Source: Nostoc indistinguendum CM1-VF10 (GTDB lineage Bacteria; Cyanobacteriota; Cyanobacteriia; Cyanobacteriales; Nostocaceae). Taken from it: a stretch of 64,000 nt of DNA. The translations under genes and the position numbers were made by a program. The notes beneath the pieces are model-generated. The model did no database searches, had not been told where the DNA came from, and was given only the letters and a program-made list of their open reading frames with translations. Where the stretch lies: assembly GCA_019359215.1 (NCBI GenBank), contig JAHHHS010000009.1, forward strand, positions 62,001-126,000. Reading direction: 5' to 3'. The first letter of the stretch is position 1, and each line of letters starts with the position of its first letter. This document shows positions 1 through 9,783 of this stretch, piece after piece.

Positions 1-345
1 TATCTAACGATGTTTTTATGAAGAATATTTGTATCCGTTGTACATAACTATTTAAAGGTTAAATTCATCTTGAGAATTCAACTAATACCCAAAAGAGAGA
101 AAGGTAGCATTATATTGTTCAGTCTTAAGACAAGATAATTTATAACTTCAGGTAGATAGTGATGCTGATAAACCGCAACTTGGCTTATTACAACTGGATA
201 TAGTAAATATGTCAACAGGGCGCGGAGGCTTTCAGCTTGGTGTTAGATAGTGCAATATTAGTGAGTCCGTGTATTCAATTCTGGGTAAATGAGATGAGAT
301 GCTTTAAAATACTTTCGTCTTTAATCACTAAATGAGGTTAGTTAA
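1..345 (+). other. Upstream region with a possible C-terminal coding remnant
   Basis: No complete gene is visible. Positions 149-250 read as an open 33-codon tail ending in MSTGRGGFQLGVR and a TAG stop, directly before the SMI1/KNR4-like gene. Its composition looks protein-like, but there is no start codon and stops lie just upstream. It could be the decayed end of a gene that once preceded the putative immunity gene. This is inference from one short frame. Confidence 0.2.
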
Positions 346-969
346 ATGTCTGAACTTACGGATGAACTTCAATATATTTTGAATTGGTTAAAATCTACCA
401 ATCATGATTTCTTTGATTGTTACAATCCAGGTTTAACTCGCCAGCAGATTGACGAAATTACAAAGGATTTACCATTCCGGTTATCCCAAGAAGTATACGA
501 ACTTTATCAATGGCGCAATGGAACCGCCGATCTTGGTTATAACAATGGCTATCTACCACTCTATTTTTTGTTTCCTGAGCAATTAAGATCCGATGTGATT
601 TGTTCTTTTTGTTCCTTGCAAGATTCAGTTTATATTTACAAAAATATAGGGGAAGCAACTAACTACGATGATGCATATTGGAAGCAACAATGGTTTCCTA
701 TTGCTGCGTATGAGAATAAAAGAATGCTTTATGTAGTTGGCGATCTCGATCCATCTCCGGTTTATCTTTGGGATGTTGGTTGCCTTGAGGATTCAGTAAG
801 AATATATAAAAATCTTATCAGTATGATATCTGTAATTGCAGAGTGTTGTGAGTTTGGTTTATATCAACTCATACCAGATGAAGATGGAGAGGAAGGTGAC
901 ATGATAATCCGAATAGATGAAGAAAAGCTAGAATTTGAAAAAGAGATATATCGAAAATATAACTCATAA
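346..969 (+). CDS. SMI1/KNR4 family protein (putative immunity protein)
   Basis: The 207-residue protein has the SMI1/KNR4 pattern: an N-terminal helix, then LTRQQIDEI, then LSQEVYELYQWRNGT, then aromatic-rich strands (YLPLYFLFP, WFPIAAYENKRMLYVVGDL, SPVYLWDVG). In bacteria this superfamily is best known as immunity proteins of polymorphic toxin systems; other members have regulatory roles. It starts at ATG and no signal peptide is visible. No toxin gene is present downstream, where a secreted TPR protein follows after about 100 bp; a possible coding remnant lies upstream. The family call is fairly secure, and the immunity role is inferred from the family only. Confidence 0.72.
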   Translation: MSELTDELQYILNWLKSTNHDFFDCYNPGLTRQQIDEITKDLPFRLSQEVYELYQWRNGTADLGYNNGYLPLYFLFPEQLRSDVICSFCSLQDSVYIYKNIGEATNYDDAYWKQQWFPIAAYENKRMLYVVGDLDPSPVYLWDVGCLEDSVRIYKNLISMISVIAECCEFGLYQLIPDEDGEEGDMIIRIDEEKLEFEKEIYRKYNS

Positions 970-1066
970 TTTAAAAAAATATGAAGTTGGATAAAAACAA
1001 ATTGCTTCCTGAGTAAAACTGTGATATTTAAATCTTAATAAAAAAAGAGTTTGAATAAAAAGAATA

Positions 1067-2707
1067 ATGAAGTACTTATTTATAATTTGGGTGCTTATAC
1101 TCTCTTTAGTCGCTCCTAGTACGGCGATCGCTGACGACAAGCCGCTTCATGTCTACACTCAAGCAATACAGCCCTATAGTTTAATATCTGGAGTTGGGAC
1201 AATCCACCATCCAGTTTCCACTTCTAATCCCCAAGCGCAAGAGTTTTTCGATCAGGGATTAAATTTGATTTACGCTTTTAATCATGATGAGGCGGTGCGT
1301 TCTTTTCAACACGCTGCCAAACTCGATCCACATTTGGCGATCGCATATTGGGGTATCGCTCTAGCTCTAGGCCCTAATATTAACTTAGCAATCGACCCCA
1401 ACCGAGAATTAGCTGCTTACCAAGCGGTACAGCAAGCTTTAGCACTTTCCACCCAAGCATCTGCCCAAGAACGAGACTACATTACCGTTTTAGCAAAACG
1501 TTACTCCCAAGATCCTGATGCAGATTTGTTTCAACTAGCGGTAGACTACGCAAAAGCAATGGCAAACCTAGTTAAACGCTATCCAGATGATTTGGATGCG
1601 GCGACGCTTTACGCTGAAAGTTTGATGGATTTGCATCCTTGGCAGCACTGGACTAAAGATGGCAAGCCACAGCCAGATACAGAAGAAATTGTAGCTATTT
1701 TAGAATCTTTTCTCAAACGTAACCCGAATCATACCGGAGCTAATCATTACTATATTCATGCAGTGGAAGCCTCACTTTCCCCAGAACGGGCCCTTGTGAG
1801 TGCCAAAATACTAGGAACCCTAGCACCAACAGCCGGACACTTGGTACATATGCCAAGTCATATTTATTTTCGTGTAGGAGATTATGAAGGGGCAATGCAG
1901 GCAAACGAGCAGGCGATCGCACAAGATGATATTTACATCAAAAAATATCAAGTCCAGGGCACTTACGCCATGATGTACTGCAACCACAATATACATTTTC
2001 TCATGATGGCCAGTAGCATGGCAGGAAAATATAAAGATGCTCTCCAAGCCGCAAAGACGTTAGTCGCAAATGCTACTGCAATTGACCCGTATGCACCAAT
2101 GCTTGAAGGATTTTTGGGCAGCAAAATGCTGATTCAGACACGCTTTAGTGATTGGGATGCCATCTTAAAAACTCCTGCCCCCGATGCTAAACTGCCCACT
2201 ACCACAGCACTTTGGCATTTTGCTCGCGGCATGGCTAGAGCAGCCACAGGCAAACTTGAAGATGCAGCAAGTGAAAGTCGGGCATTACTTGCCGCTAAAC
2301 AGGGAATTTCCAGCGAAGCAACCATTGGCTTCAGTCCCGCCAGTCGCATTTTAGACATTGCTTCAGAAGTTCTAAACGCCAAAATTGCTAGAGAAAAGCA
2401 TGATTATGAATCTGCTATTCAGTTGCTAGAAAGAGCTGTAGTAGCAGAAGATGCCCTCGATTACGTGGAACCACCAGACTGGTATCTTCCCACGCGGGAA
2501 TCTTTGGGAAGTGTGCTTTTGGGTAAGGGTGACTATGTACAGGCTGAGAAAGTCTTTCGTGCTGATCTAGAAAAGTATCCCCATAATGGGCGCTCTCTAT
2601 TTGGCTTACAGGCAAGTTTGCAGGCACTGGGTAAAGATGAGGCTGCTAAAGTTGTCAAAGCCGAATTGGAAACAGCTTGGAAAGGTGATAAGCTGTTACG
2701 CATTTAA
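1067..2707 (+). CDS. Secreted or periplasmic TPR-repeat protein
   Basis: The 546-residue protein has an N-terminal signal peptide (hydrophobic residues 3-20, AIADD cleavage region). Several helical TPR-like units follow, for example QEFFDQGLNLIYAFNHDEAV, AIAYWGIALALGPN and VGDYEGAMQANEQAIAQDD. The pattern of a short leader, EFFDQGLNLIYAFNHDEA and AYWGIALALGPN is typical of a conserved bacterial TPR family of unknown function, often exported. HIP1 octamers lie inside the gene. It appears to be transcribed alone. TPR units suggest a scaffold or binding role; no enzymatic motif is visible. Confidence 0.75.
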   Translation: MKYLFIIWVLILSLVAPSTAIADDKPLHVYTQAIQPYSLISGVGTIHHPVSTSNPQAQEFFDQGLNLIYAFNHDEAVRSFQHAAKLDPHLAIAYWGIALALGPNINLAIDPNRELAAYQAVQQALALSTQASAQERDYITVLAKRYSQDPDADLFQLAVDYAKAMANLVKRYPDDLDAATLYAESLMDLHPWQHWTKDGKPQPDTEEIVAILESFLKRNPNHTGANHYYIHAVEASLSPERALVSAKILGTLAPTAGHLVHMPSHIYFRVGDYEGAMQANEQAIAQDDIYIKKYQVQGTYAMMYCNHNIHFLMMASSMAGKYKDALQAAKTLVANATAIDPYAPMLEGFLGSKMLIQTRFSDWDAILKTPAPDAKLPTTTALWHFARGMARAATGKLEDAASESRALLAAKQGISSEATIGFSPASRILDIASEVLNAKIAREKHDYESAIQLLERAVVAEDALDYVEPPDWYLPTRESLGSVLLGKGDYVQAEKVFRADLEKYPHNGRSLFGLQASLQALGKDEAAKVVKAELETAWKGDKLLRI

Positions 2708-3211
2708 CTTGAGCATTTACATGAAGGCTGATGACTGATGACCGTTAACCGTCAACAGTTACAGTTAACGACCGTAAAGAGTGTTTATACAATTTAGGCG
2801 CACATCAGCTTAATAAGCAACTTGACATAGCCAAAATGTATTAAACCTCTTACGTAAATCAAAAATAAAGAACCCCCTTTCCTCCCCCACCTCCCCTGCT
2901 TCCCCTGCTTCCCCTGCCTCCCCTGCTCACTTTATTTGTTGCCTGACTTTGCCTTTCATATTAAAATTTGGGAGTAATACTTTGTGGTTAATGCAGTCAA
3001 ACGTTCAATTCGGATATTAAAGCATCACTGCTTAATTATCTGTTAACTATTTACAGGATGCAGAGAGTTGGCTCATATGTCATCCTAGATTAGGAGAGTT
3101 AATTTAGTGATGTCTTTGGTTTTAGTATTGAAAGGCTTTTTTCCTTTTAGTATTTACAGACTAATCAGAGAAATTAAAATCTCTACACAGTGATGATTTT
3201 GGAGAGAATCG
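2708..3211. repeat. Intergenic region with CT-rich tandem repeat, leading to the RNA-binding protein gene
   Basis: This ~500-bp gap holds a short inverted, palindrome-rich stretch near 2738-2772 built from GTTAAC units. A C/T-rich tandem repeat at about 2878-2930 has the unit CCCCTGCTT. The final 150-200 bp are A+T-rich and probably form the long 5' untranslated leader usual for cyanobacterial cold-induced RRM genes. No ORF is supported. Confidence 0.5.
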
Positions 3212-3538
3212 ATGTCAATTTATGTAGGTAACCTCTCGTATGACGTTACACAAGAAGATTTAAGTGGTATTTTTGCAGAATATGGTACTGTAAAGCGAGT
3301 TCAAGTACCTACTGACCGTGAAACAGGTCGTCCACGAGGCTTTGCTTTTGTGGAAATGGGAACTGAAGCGGAAGAAACAGCTGCTATTGAAGCTCTCGAT
3401 GGTGCTGAGTGGATGGGTCGTGACCTGAAAGTGAATAAGGCTAAACCCAAGGAAGATAGAGGTGATAGAGGTTCCTTTGGTGGTGGAAACCGAGGAGGAT
3501 ACGGCGGTGGCGGTGGCGGACGCGGCGGACGCTACTAA
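3212..3538 (+). CDS. RRM-type RNA-binding protein, glycine-rich tail
   Basis: The 108-residue protein has one RNA recognition motif at residues 2-80. RNP2 is IYVGNLSY and RNP1 is RGFAFVEM. A Gly/Arg-rich tail ([16 protein letters not shown]) follows. This is the cyanobacterial Rbp family, usually cold-induced and binding single-stranded RNA, with roles in mRNA stability and localisation. An SD-like GGAGAGA precedes the ATG. rpsU follows after a terminator-like hairpin, an arrangement often seen in filamentous cyanobacteria. Confidence 0.93.
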   Translation: MSIYVGNLSYDVTQEDLSGIFAEYGTVKRVQVPTDRETGRPRGFAFVEMGTEAEETAAIEALDGAEWMGRDLKVNKAKPKEDRGDRGSFGGGNRGGYGGGGGGRGGRY

Positions 3539-3576
3539 CCTTGGAAACAAAAAAAAATTACCAAGAGTCTTAAGGT

Positions 3577-3604
3577 CAGACAAACAAGAGTCTGTCTTTT
3601 TTTT
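3577..3604 (+). terminator. Intrinsic terminator after the RNA-binding protein gene
   Basis: CAGAC (3577-3581) pairs with GTCTG (3590-3594), followed by TC and a run of eight T. It lies about 40 bp after the RRM gene stop and before rpsU. Confidence 0.7.
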
Positions 3605-3657
3605 GTAATGTTACCGCCTGCATACCCATTGATTAAGTCAACTTAGTAGGAGAAATA

Positions 3658-3846
3658 ATGACCCAAGTAATTGTCGGTGACAATGAGCACATTGAATCAG
3701 CCTTACGACGATTTAAGCGAGAAGTTTCCAAGGCTGGAATTTTTCCAGACATGAGAAAGCATCGTCATTTTGAAACACCCTTAGAAAAACGCAAGCGCAA
3801 AGAAGTTGCCAAGCACAGACAAAGTAAGAGAAGTTTTCGTAACTAA
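3658..3846 (+). CDS. rpsU: 30S ribosomal protein S21
   Basis: The 62-residue basic protein begins [20 protein letters not shown] and has the S21 core [23 protein letters not shown] with a Lys/Arg-rich C terminus. S21 is a small-subunit protein near the mRNA platform. A good SD (AGGAG) lies 7 bp before the ATG. The gene sits 120 bp after the RRM gene; coupling of an RRM gene and rpsU is known in cyanobacteria. Confidence 0.96.
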   Translation: MTQVIVGDNEHIESALRRFKREVSKAGIFPDMRKHRHFETPLEKRKRKEVAKHRQSKRSFRN

Positions 3847-4004
3847 GGGCTGACATAAATATAAAGCAATAGACTTGGGTTAGTGATATTTCGTCTCGGA
3901 AGATCCCCCCAACCCCTGTTTAAAAGGGGGCTTAATCCCCACCATTTTAAGGAGGATTAGGGAGGATAAAGCCTTAATCCAAGCAGCGTATTCAGATATA
4001 AACG

Positions 4005-4036
4005 AAAACCCTCATAGAATTTATGAGGGTTTTCCT
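4005..4036 (+). terminator. Terminator-like hairpin between rpsU and the kinase gene
   Basis: AAAACCCTCATA (4005-4016) pairs with TATGAGGGTTTT (4022-4033), followed by CCTTTT. The symmetric A/T flanks would allow termination in both directions. Before it, 3905-3966 is a C/G-run repeat of the kind scattered in Nostoc intergenic DNA. Confidence 0.65.
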
Positions 4037-4107
4037 TTTGCCTATTTAAAAAATCAGGAAACCTAAAGAAACGCTAAAATCAAGTCATTCTTTGTATTGT
4101 AGCGGTT

Positions 4108-5868
4108 GTGTCCCACATCACTCAGAGTGCGGTTCACTGCATAAATCCTGATTGTCAACGTCCTTATCCCCAGCCTTGGGGAAACAAATTTTGCAACAGT
4201 TGTGGCGCACCGCTAGAGCTGTTAGACCGCTATGTTCCACTTCAGCCTTTGGGATCGGGAGGATTTGCTCAAATTTACACGGTTTGGGATGAAAAAACTC
4301 AAACAGAGAAAGTGCTGAAAGTGTTGGTAGAAGATTCACCAAAGGCACTGGAGTTATTTACCCAAGAAGCGGCGGTTTTATCTAGTTTGCAGCACCCAGG
4401 TGTCCCGATAGTCGATGCCGAAGGGTATTTTCAGGTACAACTGTTTAACCCTAAGCCGCACCACCTACCTTGTCTGGTAATGGAAAAAATCAATGGGCAG
4501 ACTTTAGAGGAGATATTAAAAAAATTTCCTCAAGGCTGTCCAGAGAGTTTGGTTGTAAACTGGTTTGCCCAAGCTGTAGAGATTTTACAAGAATTACACA
4601 AACGTCAGATTCTTCACCGGGATATTAAACCTTCTAATTTAATGCTGGGCAACTCTTCGCCAACTGTAACCCCGCCTCAAGGGCAAATAGAGGGCGATCG
4701 CTTGGTACTAATTGATTTTGGCGGGGCAAAACAATTTAGCCCCTCTAAGTTGCGTTCTCAGTCTAGTTCCACGCGATTATTCTCTTCTGGCTACAGTCCA
4801 CCAGAACAAGTGACTGGAGGTATTGTCGGGCCAAGTGCCGATTTTTATGCCCTTGGTCGAACGATGATTGAATTACTCACAGGTAAATACCCGCTAGAGC
4901 TAGAAGATCAGCAAACGGGAAAATTGAAGTGGCGGAATACGGTAAATGTCAATCCCCAATTGGCAGATTTGCTCGATGAGATGGTGCAAGAGGATGTGCG
5001 ATCGCGTCCAGCAAATGCAGCTATAATTCAAAAACGTTTGGCGAAGATTTCTCAACCATTACCGCCGCCAGGATTATTTGCCCAACTACGAAACAAGGGG
5101 AAGCTTGCTTCAACGCAAGTTTCTCAGAGATATACACAGTTAATACAAGCTATTAAACAAGGTTTAGCTAACTTTAGCCAAGCTGTAACTAAAACCGTTA
5201 CTTTCATCGCTCAGGCAATCATCAAAATTTTGCAAGCTTGTTTGGCGACGATTTGGGCGATGATCCTGGCTTATGTTGGTGCTTGTTTTGGTGCGATCGC
5301 AGGTTTTATTTTGACATATCACACAAGTTTGGGTCGTCAGATTGTGGAATTTATTGGGAGTCAGCTAAACCAATTAGTGCCAAATACTCAACCCATTTTC
5401 GGGACAGATATTTTGGTGTACGTCGCAGCAGGCTGGGGAACTGCTTGGGGACTGACAGTATCCGGGTGTTTTGGTCAACGGCGGCGCTTTTTAGTGGCGT
5501 CGCTGATGGGCATAATTAGCTATGGCTTCGGCTGGTTGATTTTGCAATTAATCACACCAAAAGATAGCGGTGAGGGCTTAGTAGCAGTAATTTTAGTGGC
5601 AGTTTGCCTACTCACCTTGAGTTTAGGTCTTCGTAGCCATCACATAGTGTACGCTGTCTTCGCTGCCTTTGGTAGTGCGATCGCCTATGCAGTTATGATT
5701 CTTTTGAGGTTAGCACCTCCGATCTTCCAATTCTCTAGTCAACCAGGTTGGTCAGAGTTGCAGTTACCTCTGATTTTTTTTGGTTCTGTGGGCATCTTTA
5801 TCAGCTTTTGGTTAGCAGTAACTTACTACCTAATTGTCCCTGGATTGCGGTTTTTAGGATGGCGATAA
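4108..5868 (+). CDS. Membrane-anchored Ser/Thr protein kinase with N-terminal zinc ribbon
   Basis: The 586-residue protein starts at GTG. A four-cysteine zinc ribbon is C11, C16, C29 and C32. The kinase domain spans about 43-320: glycine loop GSGGFAQIY, catalytic HRDIKPSNLML near 169, metal-binding LIDFGGAKQ, and GYSPPEQVTGG. About 360-586 is hydrophobic with several transmembrane segments. This layout is a familiar cyanobacterial Hanks-type (Pkn2-like) kinase class that phosphorylates proteins at the cytoplasmic face; the substrate is unknown. No neighbouring gene suggests a partner. HIP1 sites occur inside the gene. Confidence 0.93.
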   Translation: MSHITQSAVHCINPDCQRPYPQPWGNKFCNSCGAPLELLDRYVPLQPLGSGGFAQIYTVWDEKTQTEKVLKVLVEDSPKALELFTQEAAVLSSLQHPGVPIVDAEGYFQVQLFNPKPHHLPCLVMEKINGQTLEEILKKFPQGCPESLVVNWFAQAVEILQELHKRQILHRDIKPSNLMLGNSSPTVTPPQGQIEGDRLVLIDFGGAKQFSPSKLRSQSSSTRLFSSGYSPPEQVTGGIVGPSADFYALGRTMIELLTGKYPLELEDQQTGKLKWRNTVNVNPQLADLLDEMVQEDVRSRPANAAIIQKRLAKISQPLPPPGLFAQLRNKGKLASTQVSQRYTQLIQAIKQGLANFSQAVTKTVTFIAQAIIKILQACLATIWAMILAYVGACFGAIAGFILTYHTSLGRQIVEFIGSQLNQLVPNTQPIFGTDILVYVAAGWGTAWGLTVSGCFGQRRRFLVASLMGIISYGFGWLILQLITPKDSGEGLVAVILVAVCLLTLSLGLRSHHIVYAVFAAFGSAIAYAVMILLRLAPPIFQFSSQPGWSELQLPLIFFGSVGIFISFWLAVTYYLIVPGLRFLGWR

Positions 5869-5970
5869 AAGAGATATGCAATATGCTGTGGGTTGTGAGC
5901 CTCCCACCATATTGCATTGGTGTCCATTGGTGTAAACTTAAGCTCAAACGCTTATTCCACAGTTTCAGAA

Positions 5971-6013
5971 TGAAAGCTCAAGCAACCAAAGATTAACTTG
6001 AGCTTTCATTTTA
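5971..6013 (+). terminator. Terminator after the Ser/Thr kinase gene
   Basis: TGAAAGCTCAAG (5971-5982) pairs perfectly with CTTGAGCTTTCA (5997-6008), followed by TTTTAATT. A second inverted repeat (GGCACAGC/GCTGTGCC, about 6087-6105) is a common dispersed Nostoc motif. Confidence 0.65.
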
Positions 6014-6169
6014 ATTATTGGGGAATATTGTATTGTTGTAGAAACTTACAGCAGTTTTCATGTATTTGAACCACATCTGTCGTAGGGGCACAGCATTGCT
6101 GTGCCGTTACTGCGTGGTCTATTTATCTGAAAATAGCTGTAATTTTAATAAATTTTGGAAATTGTATCT

Positions 6170-6796
6170 ATGACACATCTATTTGCGAAAACAGCTATTA
6201 GTGTGGCGACCACGACTGGTTTAATGTTAGCGATCGCCATAACCACTAACGACCTAGCTTATGCTGCTGAGTTCCAATTTAACTGGAAAGGAGACACTGG
6301 TTATTCAGCTAAAGGTTTATTTAACTACGATACAATAAATGCTCCAAGCGTCATTTCTGAAGCAGGTTTGGGAGCTACGAACAATTTGCAGTCCCTCTCA
6401 ATTTCCTTCTTTGATCCCTTAAGTACTTTAATAAATAGTTTCACTCCAGTGCTTAGTAGTGTATCTAACTACAGCTTTTTGAGATTCAACTTTGATAGCA
6501 CTAAAGAGCAAATCTTTGGCCTATTTGATGTCGGCAAGGATGATAACTCTCCTGGTGACACATGGCTTAATAATAATCTTGCACTTATAGACGAAGGTTT
6601 TAGCGATGAGGTTCTAGCTAAAGAATTTGGTTTTAACAATAGAGATGCAGCAGGCACAAAGCAAATACTAGATTTAAGTAACAATTCTGTTCAGGTATCG
6701 AAAGTCCCCGAAGGAAGCATAATTATCGGTTTACTAGCAGTATGGAGTTTGGGATTTACCCTCAAGCAGAAATTCAATCCAAAATCCAAAATCTAA
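6170..6796 (+). CDS. Secreted protein with PEP-CTERM-like C terminus
   Basis: The 208-residue protein begins at ATG 6170 (MTHLFAKTAISV); a TTG 15 bp upstream is a weaker alternative. It has a signal peptide ending near AYAAEF, a polar extracellular body, and a C-terminal VPEG motif, hydrophobic helix and basic tail (QKFNPKSK). This resembles the PEP-CTERM sorting signal read by exosortase, although the motif is VPEG rather than VPEP. Function unknown. It is one of three such proteins here. No exosortase gene lies in the window. Confidence 0.7.
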   Translation: MTHLFAKTAISVATTTGLMLAIAITTNDLAYAAEFQFNWKGDTGYSAKGLFNYDTINAPSVISEAGLGATNNLQSLSISFFDPLSTLINSFTPVLSSVSNYSFLRFNFDSTKEQIFGLFDVGKDDNSPGDTWLNNNLALIDEGFSDEVLAKEFGFNNRDAAGTKQILDLSNNSVQVSKVPEGSIIIGLLAVWSLGFTLKQKFNPKSKI

Positions 6797-6849
6797 AATT
6801 GCTAAGTGTTACTTTACAGGGATAAAGGAAAAAGTTGGAGGCGATCGCT

Positions 6850-8088
6850 ATGGTATCAGTCAGCGATGCACAAGCAATTATTTTAAATTTAGTACAACCG
6901 TTGGATCACCAGCGTGATACAGAAGTTATCGATTTATTAATAGCCGATAGCCGGATTTTGGCAAAACCTGTCACCAGTCCGCTAGATTTTCCCCATTGGG
7001 ATAATTCAGCAATGGATGGCTACGCAGTTCGCTACGAAGATGTACAGCATAGCAGCGAAAACCCAGCCGTTTTAGAAATTGTTGAAGATATTCCGGCTGG
7101 GTATCAGCCCAAATCTACGATTCAACCAGGGCAAACTGCGCGGATTTTTACAGGTGCAGTGATCCCAGCCGGTGCGGATACTGTAGTCATGCAAGAAAAG
7201 ACACGCCGGGAGAAAAACCGCGTATTTATTCTAGATGCGCCAAAACCGCAAGAATTTGTCAGACACAAAGCATCTTTTTACCAATCTGGAACACAATTAC
7301 TACCAGCCGGAATTAAGTTAAATGCCCCAGAAATAGCCGTATTGGCGGCAGCACAATGTCCAAAAGTAAGTGTTTACCGTCGTCCGCGTGTGGCAATTTT
7401 TTCCACTGGTGATGAGTTGATGACAGTTGAGCAACCGTTGCAACCAGGGCAAATTGTGGATTCTAATCAGTATGCGTTAGCAGCTTTGGTAAGGCAGATT
7501 GGCGCAGAACCATTACTTTTAGGCATTGTCAAAGATGATCCAGTTGCTTTAAAGAAAGTCATTGCCCACGCCGTTGCGATCGCTGATATAGTTCTCTCTT
7601 CTGGTGGTGTCTCAGTGGGGGATTATGACTATGTTGATAAAATTTTAGAGTCATTAAGAGCAAAAATCCACATTCGATCTGTGGAAATGAGGCCGGGGAA
7701 ACCCCTTACCGTCGCCACTTTCCCAACTCAAAACTCCCCACTTTACTTTGGGTTACCAGGAAACCCTGCTGCTGTGTTGGTGACATTTTGGCGCTTTGTG
7801 CTACCAGTAATCAAGAAACTTTCGGGAATTACTGAAGGTTGGGAACCAGCATTTTTGAAAGTGCGATCGCATGATGAATTACGATCAAATGGCAAGCGCG
7901 AAACTTACCTTTGGGGTAAATTGCATTTAATTAATGGAGTATACGAATTTCATCAAGCTGACGGTAGTCAAAGTTCCGGCAATTTGATTAATTTAGCTCA
8001 AACCAACGCTTTAGCTGTTCTCCCGGTGGGTAAAACATTAATTTACCCGCAAGAAGAGGTGCAAGTTTTGCAACTTAGTAATAGTTAA
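6850..8088 (+). CDS. moeA: Molybdopterin molybdenumtransferase
   Basis: The 412-residue protein inserts molybdate into molybdopterin-AMP, the last step of Moco biosynthesis needed for example by nitrate reductase. Signatures are FPHWDNSAMDGYAVRYED, GAVIPAGADTVVMQE, SSGGVSVGDYDYV, MRPGKPLTVA and GLPGNPAAV. ATG 6850 is chosen over an in-frame TTG at 6835; a HIP1 octamer sits across the start. The 3' end overlaps the convergent aminotransferase gene by 4 bp. Confidence 0.96.
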   Translation: MVSVSDAQAIILNLVQPLDHQRDTEVIDLLIADSRILAKPVTSPLDFPHWDNSAMDGYAVRYEDVQHSSENPAVLEIVEDIPAGYQPKSTIQPGQTARIFTGAVIPAGADTVVMQEKTRREKNRVFILDAPKPQEFVRHKASFYQSGTQLLPAGIKLNAPEIAVLAAAQCPKVSVYRRPRVAIFSTGDELMTVEQPLQPGQIVDSNQYALAALVRQIGAEPLLLGIVKDDPVALKKVIAHAVAIADIVLSSGGVSVGDYDYVDKILESLRAKIHIRSVEMRPGKPLTVATFPTQNSPLYFGLPGNPAAVLVTFWRFVLPVIKKLSGITEGWEPAFLKVRSHDELRSNGKRETYLWGKLHLINGVYEFHQADGSQSSGNLINLAQTNALAVLPVGKTLIYPQEEVQVLQLSNS

Positions 8089-9317
8089 AATACCTGCTCA
8101 AAAGCCTCAATCAAACTGTTAACTTCCTCAAGGGTGTTATAATGCACCATACTCACCCGGACTATTCCACCTTGCGCGGCTAAACCCAGGTAATCAATCA
8201 GCCGTTTAGCATAAAAGTCTCCGTAGCGAATTGCAATATAATGTTGGTCAATTTTTGCCGGAATGGTTGAGCTATTTATTCCATCTACTACAAAAGAGAT
8301 AGTTGGCACACGAAATTGACGGTCAGCTTTTGATTGACCAATTACTCGCACATTAGATTTGCTGTTGAGGTAATTTAGGAGGCGATCGCTAATCTTTTCT
8401 TCATGTATGCTAATTAAATCAAACGCCTGTACCATTTGATTTCTCAAGTCAGGTGCAGTTTGATTGCCGTAGTGTAGTTGTGCTAACTCACTTAAATAAT
8501 CACATAAACCCAACATCCCATAACTTAATTCAAAATTGACATTCCCTAACTGAAATTTATAAGGTATATCTGTTTGCTCAATAAAATAATGGTTAAGACC
8601 AGGTAATCTTAATAAATGTTCTTCTTTGCCATAAAGTAAAGCATGGTGTGGCCCATAGACCTTATAACAACTAAAAGTATAAAAATCAACATCCAAATCT
8701 TGGACATCAACTAATCTATGGGGTGCATAAGCTACACCATCCACACAAATCATCGCGTTGCGATCGTGTACAAATGCAGCAATTTCTTTAATAGGATTGA
8801 TGGTTCCCAAAACATTAGAAGCATGAGTCAAGGCTACTAGTTTTGTACGCTGACTCATCAATGGTTCTAAATCTGCTAAATGAAGTTCCAAGGTATCTGG
8901 GCGAATTTGCCACACTTTAACCTTCATTCCTTGTTTTTCAAGAGCCACCCAAGCACCAATATTGGCCTCATGGTCACAATTAGTAACAATAATTTCATCA
9001 CCAGGTGTAAAGGTTTGACCAAGACAAATAGAAAGAACTTTCAACATCATTGTGGTAGATGGGCCCATAACCACTTCTTTATAAGAATTGGCGTTAATGA
9101 AAGTAGCCATTCCCCTAGTTGCTAAAGCCAATCGTTCTCCTGCAAGTTGAGAAACTGCATAAGAAGCTCCCAACTGGACATCAGAAGTCAGGAGAAACTC
9201 GCTAATTCTATCTACTGCTTTTTTCAGGGTTTGTGATCCGCCAGCATTATCAAAAAAAGTCCATTCACCAGCTAGGGCGGGAAAATATTGCCGAACTTTA
9301 TCAACATTCAGGAGCAT
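8085..9317 (-). CDS. Cysteine desulfurase-like class V aminotransferase
   Basis: The 410-residue PLP enzyme of the SufS-like branch (VC1184-type subfamily) has FFDNAGGSQTLKKAVDRI, NCDHEANIGAWVALE, ALTHASNVLGTINPIKEI, VDGVAYAPHRLVDVQ and the PLP-lysine region SCYKVYGPHHALLYGK. Members probably act on cysteine or similar amino acids, but their substrate is not established. It is convergent with moeA and overlaps it by 4 bp. Proximity to a Moco gene is suggestive, since Moco maturation needs desulfurase sulfur, but this is inference. Confidence 0.88.
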   Translation of the reverse strand: MLLNVDKVRQYFPALAGEWTFFDNAGGSQTLKKAVDRISEFLLTSDVQLGASYAVSQLAGERLALATRGMATFINANSYKEVVMGPSTTMMLKVLSICLGQTFTPGDEIIVTNCDHEANIGAWVALEKQGMKVKVWQIRPDTLELHLADLEPLMSQRTKLVALTHASNVLGTINPIKEIAAFVHDRNAMICVDGVAYAPHRLVDVQDLDVDFYTFSCYKVYGPHHALLYGKEEHLLRLPGLNHYFIEQTDIPYKFQLGNVNFELSYGMLGLCDYLSELAQLHYGNQTAPDLRNQMVQAFDLISIHEEKISDRLLNYLNSKSNVRVIGQSKADRQFRVPTISFVVDGINSSTIPAKIDQHYIAIRYGDFYAKRLIDYLGLAAQGGIVRVSMVHYNTLEEVNSLIEAFEQVF

Positions 9318-9783
9318 AGTATAAGTTTTTTGGAGAATGTTCTTTATCTTTACCCTAGCCTACCTTTTGACAAGCCGCCTAGAGAGCATCTAGATTCTCT
9401 CTTGATGTTTACAGCTTGTTGTGCCAGTCTTCTGACTTTGTAATAATCTCTCTACAGGAGGTATATTTGGAGACTCAAAGAGATATTACTAAAATATAGT
9501 AGTTCCAGAATAGGTAAAGTATAGAAGAAAATAATTAATCACGGATAAACACGGTTACTCATAGGGACAAGGCATTGTCGTGTACCTGATTCAAGTGAGA
9601 ATTACTATATCTAAGTTCTTGTAAGGATTAATGTCTTGATTCTTCACAATTCTCGCCAGTTTTATTTGATAAGTTTAAGGTAGAGCCAAAGCAACTATTG
9701 TTTTGATTCAGGCGGAGATCGTTGAAGCAGGAATCACCCGACTTTGAGTCGGGTGAGGTTCAATGAAAACAAAGGAACGAGCT
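9318..9783. other. Intergenic region with a perfect hairpin before the DUF4327 gene
   Basis: This ~465-bp A+T-rich gap has no supported ORF. Near its end CACCCGACT (9735-9743) pairs perfectly with AGTCGGGTG (9747-9755) around a 3-base loop. It lies 28 bp before the likely ATG of the next gene, so it would sit in that gene's leader. Confidence 0.5.
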
